Part shown: positions 59,601 through 64,000 of the stretch, one piece after another
Layout: the number at the start of each line of letters is the position of its first letter
Numbering within the stretch: the first letter of the stretch is position 1
Origin: DRPN01 sp964599235
GTDB taxonomy: Bacteria > Bacteroidota > Bacteroidia > Bacteroidales > VadinHA17
DNA: 64,000 nt
Assembly (NCBI GenBank): GCA_964599235.1
Contig: CAZRDX010000007.1
Span: 1-64,000 of the forward strand
Reading direction: 5' to 3'
Translations under genes and position numbers: made by a program
The notes under the pieces: generated by a model
Database searches by the model: none
What the model saw: the letters and a program-made list of their open reading frames with translations, nothing else
Told to the model about the DNA's origin: nothing

Positions 59601-60773
59601 TACCAGTACAGCTTTTTGAAGGAAGGAAGGGTCAGGAAAGGTGTATTGCTCATATTCAAGCAGTTTATCCAGTATGTTCCGTAATTCGGCAGTATCCCTG
59701 GCAGGTATACGTCCATAGAAGAGGTCCGGAAGATAATCGTCGGATCCGTCGTACGTGGCGTAATAGAGGTCAGTGACCCTGCCGGGGTTGGCCGAAGGGG
59801 GTATCTGGGGGGTATCGCCCACGATCATGAGGTACGAGGGTGGCTCCTCATCCTCCGGAGTGGAAAGATAGAGCTCTTTCAGATAGTCACGTATGCTGTC
59901 GGCTGTGGAACCCACGCCGGGGTCACCGCGAAAGATCATCTCCACCCTATAACCCTGGCGTGTTTTCCAGCGCACAAAAGGCTGGAGTGTGTTCCGGAAC
60001 TCCGGGATGGTCAGGATAAGAAAACGCCGGGCCCGTGGCAGCACCTTTTTGTCGGGGGTCTGGACCGCATTGTAGAGGAAAGCGTTATCAAGAATACCGA
60101 AGGCAGAAGTCGATGCACTGCCTTTGGTGGCCGTGCCGGTGATCTTCAGGGTGATCTCCACACTGTCCCACAATTCCACCAATCCCTTCACGGGGTGGTA
60201 ACGGCACGGGGAGACGGTGAGGAGATAGACCGGGCTGTTACGCAGGATGCCGACGGGAGCAAGCTGTGCCAGGGTATCGCCCAGCCAGCGGTCCTCCCGG
60301 TAGCGTGCTTTGTTGTATTGCCACTGTTGACGCGCTCCGTTCTTGGGAAGGGAGGGTTGTGCCGGTGCCAGGCAGGCCCCTCCAAAATCTTCTTTCAGGT
60401 GCACCAGATGATGATAGCCTTTCACGTCGACGAGGGATATCTGTTCTCCGGGAGCCAGTCGCAGCAGATCACGCCACACCGGCAATGCCGGTTCACCCAT
60501 GCCGGACGGCTGTATGAGTCCGTGCATGACAGGAAGCACGAAAGCATTCTCTCCGCGGGCAAAGCTACGGAACGACCACTCCCGGAAAGTAAGCGTGATG
60601 CGGAGCACTCCAGTGTTTTCCTGACGGAGGTCCACGTTCACACCTTCCTTTGCCCCCACCCTTTCGACGGCCCAAAGAACGTTCAGCTGGCATAATAGTA
60701 GAACACCAACCATGAGCATTCCTGCCCTCCGGATATACCGTTCCTTTCTCACTGGCCCGCTGTACTGTTCCAC
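56661..60773 (-). CDS. C25 (gingipain-type) cysteine peptidase with T9SS sorting domain
   Basis: A 1370-residue exported protease. The start is a GTG at 60773, giving a basic N-region then a signal core (MLMVGVLLLCQLNVLWA); ATG 60719 is the alternative. A propeptide-like region (45-245) precedes the C25 domain (about 250-625) with catalytic His454 in YTGHGLSSGW and Cys487 in MITNGCETATF, plus RIPARDTAEL and YLMIVGDTPQIPP. After it come several Ig-like and jelly-roll domains (about 640-1280). The C-terminal 75 residues (VHLYPVPVGDELHL ... GAYFLTIFTPDRR) form a type A T9SS sorting domain, so it is secreted across the outer membrane and probably anchored to surface polysaccharide. Confidence 0.9.
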   Translation of the reverse strand: MEQYSGPVRKERYIRRAGMLMVGVLLLCQLNVLWAVERVGAKEGVNVDLRQENTGVLRITLTFREWSFRSFARGENAFVLPVMHGLIQPSGMGEPALPVWRDLLRLAPGEQISLVDVKGYHHLVHLKEDFGGACLAPAQPSLPKNGARQQWQYNKARYREDRWLGDTLAQLAPVGILRNSPVYLLTVSPCRYHPVKGLVELWDSVEITLKITGTATKGSASTSAFGILDNAFLYNAVQTPDKKVLPRARRFLILTIPEFRNTLQPFVRWKTRQGYRVEMIFRGDPGVGSTADSIRDYLKELYLSTPEDEEPPSYLMIVGDTPQIPPSANPGRVTDLYYATYDGSDDYLPDLFYGRIPARDTAELRNILDKLLEYEQYTFPDPSFLQKAVLVAGVDGTYASVWGNGHIYYANDNYINPEHGYTPDVYLYPASGSSDQEIIDKIGQGVSFVNYTGHGLSSGWKDPTFTISDLADLNNLHKYPLMITNGCETATFGLDECFGEAIVRAAGKGAVAYIGCSDDSYWDEDYYWAVGVGPIVAHPSYQESSLGMYDRLFHDHQEPLEDWYISASQMIFAGNLAVLKGSPARAKLYWQIYHLFGDPSMIPWLAMPDTMEVFLPATLPAGSSYLTVVTDPEAYVGVTCGDSLLGAAAADSEGRANIPLVPFSSCEGLTVTVTRQNRIPVNREVAVVADTLPYIHLDTLMFLDSAGSPLDMLPQGGYVRVNAVITNLGTLPADSLRVSLTSPSPWITVADTLIQLGVLQGSEKDTLTDLFSLRVSDSLPDQARAILHLCFEGADQMRWDHWVPVRLSAALAGFGSLNIDDRWTGNGNYRLDPGEKINMLLRLVNNGHAPLQAGSITFRMTDSLVTIPEQTVLYPTILPGETTTVAVPVTLRDTIPLDSRLGIFVSMQSGKYSVRDTFFLPVSLVYDDFERGDFLSFPWKSAGKDVPWEVTGEVSWDGRYSATSGEIGDGESSSLSLTCNVPNDDSVSFYVKVSSEKDYDILRFYIDGNLQGSWSGEVDWRQVVFPLASGIHELKWSYGKDGNTTKGLDRAWIDFVVLPRGSFSEYDAGVLNCLAPVTGKGLNDHEQVKVLVKNFGKETIDTLPLMVSLNGAVVLQDTMKSPLPSGDTITYLLNGTVDLSVLKQYELQVSTQLPFDGVPRNDACVLHVVHEGTVDLALDTILSPEPDTSFSATESLIVRVYNASSGALDSIPLYCYINGVPSLYEVFDTLLPAGTYAELQFSAPLDLADTGSYVLEVFSSLPADTIHTNDTLEIFLYNKVTWLFRIAERMKVHLYPVPVGDELHLRFEEAGRAEAVWVFDMTGRGTLLRGSMSWNTGEVITLPANRWPPGAYFLTIFTPDRRIVLPFLKK

Positions 60774-61092
60774 ACCTCTACCCTTTGACCTGAAAAAACT
60801 GAAAATGGTTGTATGGTTTGATCTTCACAAGTTACGAAATTTCCTTCAAAATATCTTGGCCCCCTCCGTGAACAGCCATAGACATATTCGCCTATCCTGC
60901 TCATGCTGAATCACTTTAAACTGTGATACATTCCCTCATTCCGGCATAGGAAAGTTCGGACCCCCATGGTATTTCCAGTCTTTTGTCGGTCTGCGTACTT
61001 TCCAAACAGAGTACTTGGAGCATTGCACCTTTTTGGGGTCGTTTTTGGCGTCAGATTCTTTTTTTCGTATTTTTAACCGTCATACTTGCTAT
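60774..61092. other. 319-bp divergent intergenic region
   Basis: It separates the divergent C25 protease and the propeller/SpoIIE gene. No gene-like frame is visible. A promoter candidate for the rightward gene lies at 61043-61075; none was clear for the protease. Confidence 0.5.
61043..61075 (+). promoter_or_regulatory. Candidate promoter of the propeller/SpoIIE gene
   Basis: TTTTG (61043-61047), 20 bases, TATTTTTA (61068-61075). This matches TTTG-N19-21-TAnnTTTG except for the last base of the -7 box. The start codon is 17 bases further on, giving a short leader. Confidence 0.55.
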
Positions 61093-64000
61093 ATGAAAAG
61101 ACTGACACTGTTTTTGTTCCTTTCCTTCCTGCCGGCAGCTGGAGTATGGGGACAGGCGAACCGGTACGGTGTACCTTTTATCCAAAATATCTCGCCCATC
61201 GAGATGCGGGCAGGCGAGCAGAACTGGGCGGTGTTGCAGGATGCACGTGGAGTGATTTTCATGGCCAACAACGACAATGGCGTTCTGGAATATGACGGTA
61301 TCAGCTGGCGTCAGATCCCTGCTCCCAACAATCTCCCTCTGCGCGACCTCTGTGTGGACAAACAAGGCACCCTCTATGCAGGGGGTGACAAAAAGTTCGG
61401 CAGGCTTGTTCCCAACAGGAAAGGGATGCTGCAATACGAATCGTTCCTTCCCCTGCTTGACTCAACAAACAATCAGTTCAAGACCATTTATCATATCTAC
61501 TCCATTCAGGGTAAGATCTATTTTTCGGCAGGAAGATACCTGTACCTTTACGATCCGGACCACGGTTCCGTGCAATCCTATTCACTGGACAAGGATGGGT
61601 TCCACATGGGCAATTTTGGCTTTGCCTGTCACGACCGTTACATTCATCTCGATGCCGAACAAGGGCTGCTGGTGTTTGAGGACGGCCATTTTCACAAACT
61701 GCCGAACGGGAATTTTTTCGCCTATCCCAACATCCACAGTTCGGTACTGGCCATTCTGCCGCTTCAAAATGATCATGTTCTGGTTCTCACGTACAAATCC
61801 GGAGCTTACGGTTACAACCTGAGGACCGGGGAGGTGGATCCCGACATATTTCCGACAAAGACCAATGATTATTTAAAGACCTATCGTTTTTATCACGGCA
61901 TTCGTCTTCCTGATGGTTCATTCGCGTTGGGGACACTGGACGGAGGGCTGGTTGTCACCGACAGCACCGGACACATCCGGGAGATCCTCAACCGTCGTAC
62001 CGGTCTGGACAATGAGACGGTCACCAAGGTCTATGCCAATGAAGCCCATCCTCATGCCTCGCAATTGTGGATCGCACTCAACATTGGAGCCGCAAGGGTG
62101 GAATATTTTTCTCCGTTCCGGTATTTCAGTGAGGACCATGGTTTCAAAGGCACAGTAAACGATCTTTTCCTGTTGGGTGAGGATCTTTACCTGGCTACTT
62201 CCACAGGCGTTTTTCACAGGACGACCGATAAAACGGGAACGGCCACCTTTGAACGTATCGAGGGCATCAATGCCCAGGCGTGGAAACTTTTGCACTTTAC
62301 CCTTCCGGACGGCAAGAAGGTGCTATGGGCAGGTACGGAAGAGGGGATCTATGAGATCAAGGGCCGGAAGGCTTATCCTGTCGAAAGGAAGATCCACGGG
62401 ATCCCCCTGAAAGACATGAAGTTCTATGTATACAGTCTGCTTGCCTCCCGTCACGAACCCGGGAAAGTGATCATTGGTACCGGCAAGGGGCTTACCGTCC
62501 TGCATTATCGTCACGGAGCGTGGTATTATACGGGAAGTCTCAACGATTACAAGGACGAGGTTAGGAGCATTGCCGAAGATGACCGCGGGAACATCTGGGT
62601 ATCCTTTTCCTATATGGGAATAGCCCGACTGGAAAAGACCGATTCGGCCTTTTTGGCCAATTTCTACAGGGAAGCAAAAGGGGTACCCAACGAATCGAAC
62701 ATCAGCATAAAGAACGTACTGGGCAGACTGATGCTTTGTACCTTTACACAGCACGGCATCTATTCTTATGATCCCAATTCGGATACTTTCCGTCCCGATG
62801 ACATTTTCGGAAAGGATTACATGACCGGTGAAAAAGCGATCCAGAACATTTACCGGGTGAACGACACGCTTTATCTCCTCAACACGCTGTATCCGGACGG
62901 ATCCTTCCATGTGGAGGAGGTAGTTCGCAGCGGCAGGGATTTCCGGTTCATAAGGACCCCGTTCCTGCGTCTCCCTCCCCAGTCGGCTTACACCTTTGAA
63001 CATGAGAACGACAGGATCTGGATCGCGATCTCGAACAAGATCTACTCCTATGACCTGCGGTACCATCAAACCGGGGGGAAGCCGTTCCGTACATTGATCC
63101 GGCAGATCACGTATGGTGAAGACTCACTGCTCTTTGGCGGGACTTTCTATACTTTGGATGAAGAGGGCCGGCCTCATCTTGCATTGCAGCAGGATACCCG
63201 TATACAGCCACAGATCAGATATGCGAACAACAACATCACGTTTCGTTGGGCCTGTCCCTATTTTGAAGGAGCGGAAGGGATCGAGTACAGTTTCCGTCTG
63301 CAAAATTTCGACAGGAACTGGTCAAAATGGACGAAACACAGCGAGTTTCCCTACACGAATATACCCAACGGAAGTTACGTATTTGAGGTAAAAGCCCGCA
63401 ACATATACGGGCAGGAAAGCTTACCGGGCAGGTATGCTTTCACGATCTTGCCGCCATGGTACCTCACTTTCTGGGCTTTCCTGCTTTATCTGGTTCTGGC
63501 CTTCCTGCTTATCGTTGTGATCGTGAAGCTGTACACCAGGCGGTTGCAGAACGAGAAGCTCCGACTGGAAGCGATCGTCCGGGAACGCACGGCTGAGGTG
63601 GTACGTCAGAAGGAAGAGCTCACGGACAGTATCATGTATGCCAGCAGGATCCAGCGGGCAGTCCTGCCGAGCGAGCGATTGCTCAATGAACAGTTCCCCG
63701 ATCATTTCATTCTTTTCCTGCCCAGGGACATCGTAAGCGGTGATTTTTACTGGATGTCTCAGCGTGACGGCAAGGTGTTCGTCACAGCGGCCGACTGCAC
63801 GGGTCATGGCGTACCCGGAGCATTCATGAGCCTGCTGGGCATATCTTTCCTCAACGAGATCATCAACCGTATCGAAGTCCTGCAACCGGATGCCATCCTC
63901 AATGAACTGCGCAAGGAGATCAAACAATCGCTCAAGCAACGGGGTGAAGAAGGCGAAGCCAAGGACGGGATGGACATGGCCATGGTGGCCATTGACAAAG
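61093..64000 (+). CDS. Propeller sensor with SpoIIE-type phosphatase (3' end outside window)
   Basis: The frame opens at ATG 61093 with a signal peptide (MKRLTLFLFLSFLPAAGVWG) and stays open to the window end, 969 complete codons. A periplasmic two-propeller-like sensor (about 30-690; repeats such as YDGISWRQI, DDRGNIWVSFSYMGIARL) is followed by a Y_Y_Y domain (IEYSFRLQNFDRNWSKW, about 732-775), one transmembrane helix (about 795-815), a short coiled coil, and a PP2C/SpoIIE domain: SIMYASRIQRAVLPS, IVSGDFYW and ADCTGHGVPGAFMSLLG. It should dephosphorylate Ser/Thr on a STAS-like partner upon an external signal. Candidate partners in the window are the STAS protein (34060) and SiaC (25031). Confidence 0.88.
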   Translation, partial: MKRLTLFLFLSFLPAAGVWGQANRYGVPFIQNISPIEMRAGEQNWAVLQDARGVIFMANNDNGVLEYDGISWRQIPAPNNLPLRDLCVDKQGTLYAGGDKKFGRLVPNRKGMLQYESFLPLLDSTNNQFKTIYHIYSIQGKIYFSAGRYLYLYDPDHGSVQSYSLDKDGFHMGNFGFACHDRYIHLDAEQGLLVFEDGHFHKLPNGNFFAYPNIHSSVLAILPLQNDHVLVLTYKSGAYGYNLRTGEVDPDIFPTKTNDYLKTYRFYHGIRLPDGSFALGTLDGGLVVTDSTGHIREILNRRTGLDNETVTKVYANEAHPHASQLWIALNIGAARVEYFSPFRYFSEDHGFKGTVNDLFLLGEDLYLATSTGVFHRTTDKTGTATFERIEGINAQAWKLLHFTLPDGKKVLWAGTEEGIYEIKGRKAYPVERKIHGIPLKDMKFYVYSLLASRHEPGKVIIGTGKGLTVLHYRHGAWYYTGSLNDYKDEVRSIAEDDRGNIWVSFSYMGIARLEKTDSAFLANFYREAKGVPNESNISIKNVLGRLMLCTFTQHGIYSYDPNSDTFRPDDIFGKDYMTGEKAIQNIYRVNDTLYLLNTLYPDGSFHVEEVVRSGRDFRFIRTPFLRLPPQSAYTFEHENDRIWIAISNKIYSYDLRYHQTGGKPFRTLIRQITYGEDSLLFGGTFYTLDEEGRPHLALQQDTRIQPQIRYANNNITFRWACPYFEGAEGIEYSFRLQNFDRNWSKWTKHSEFPYTNIPNGSYVFEVKARNIYGQESLPGRYAFTILPPWYLTFWAFLLYLVLAFLLIVVIVKLYTRRLQNEKLRLEAIVRERTAEVVRQKEELTDSIMYASRIQRAVLPSERLLNEQFPDHFILFLPRDIVSGDFYWMSQRDGKVFVTAADCTGHGVPGAFMSLLGISFLNEIINRIEVLQPDAILNELRKEIKQSLKQRGEEGEAKDGMDMAMVAIDK

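Overview
The window is a 64 kb chromosomal segment from a member of the Bacteroidota, most likely order Bacteroidales. The evidence is the -7 promoter boxes of TAnnTTTG type, a gingipain-type C25 protease ending in a type IX secretion (T9SS) sorting domain, many lipoproteins and signal peptides, a LytTR membrane regulator, and a two-component-type propeller/SpoIIE protein. Base composition of the coding part is roughly balanced to slightly GC-rich, while intergenic DNA is AT-rich. No rRNA, tRNA, CRISPR array, prophage or intact insertion sequence was found. The only mobile-element trace is a 44-codon remnant of an IS1182-type transposase near the left edge.

Layout. 0-5 kb (+): small membrane protein, two-gene metallophosphoesterase/beta-barrel unit, GH20-like hydrolase, polysaccharide deacetylase. 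5-11 kb (-): two very large secreted peptidases (S9 and tricorn-like). 11-14.6 kb (-): SAM methyltransferase resembling the PhcB family, then a six-TM hybrid histidine kinase, then a single-domain response regulator, in one tight operon. 15.3-20 kb (+): citrate lyase (a fused CitD-CitE and a CitF) and a lipoprotein sulfatase. 20-25 kb: a fused membrane/THEP1-type NTPase protein (-) and an ABCG-like transporter with a TerB-like N-terminus (+), followed by a convergent SiaB kinase / SiaC phosphoprotein pair (-).

26-36.7 kb (-): housekeeping operons: guaA - S41 protease - pnuC - NadR-type kinase - RlmL-like methyltransferase; a C1 peptidase; rpsA - STAS - rnz, with a good promoter for rpsA. 36.8-40.5 kb (+): nucleotide-sugar operon ugd-uxs-rfbA-rfbC with start/stop overlaps. 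40.5-49.4 kb (-): an eIF2B-like / DUF438 pair, a GH27 alpha-galactosidase, a Phe/Gly pentad-repeat membrane protein, a LytTR membrane regulator, a membrane patatin and a DUF4136 lipoprotein. 49.6-55.1 kb (+): enolase, a cyclopropane-fatty-acid-synthase-type methyltransferase with a flavoprotein reductase, and a large secreted metallophosphatase. 55.2-60.8 kb (-): Mut7-C RNase-domain protein, HD-domain protein, C25 protease. 61.1 kb to the right edge (+): propeller/SpoIIE phosphatase, cut by the window end.

The genes suggest a heterotrophic, probably fermentative organism that degrades proteins and glycans outside the cytoplasm, cleaves citrate, and makes uronic-acid and rhamnose-type surface sugars. 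Most genes are ordinary for the phylum. The parts most worth attention are the possible quorum-sensing-like methyltransferase/kinase/regulator operon (11.3-14.6 kb), the S/T-like membrane domain fused to a THEP1 NTPase (19.9-21.7 kb), the SiaB/SiaC partner-switch module without a visible diguanylate cyclase (25.0-26.0 kb), and the regular Phe/Gly pentad protein (45.1-45.5 kb). All family assignments are from reading the translations; no database search was run.
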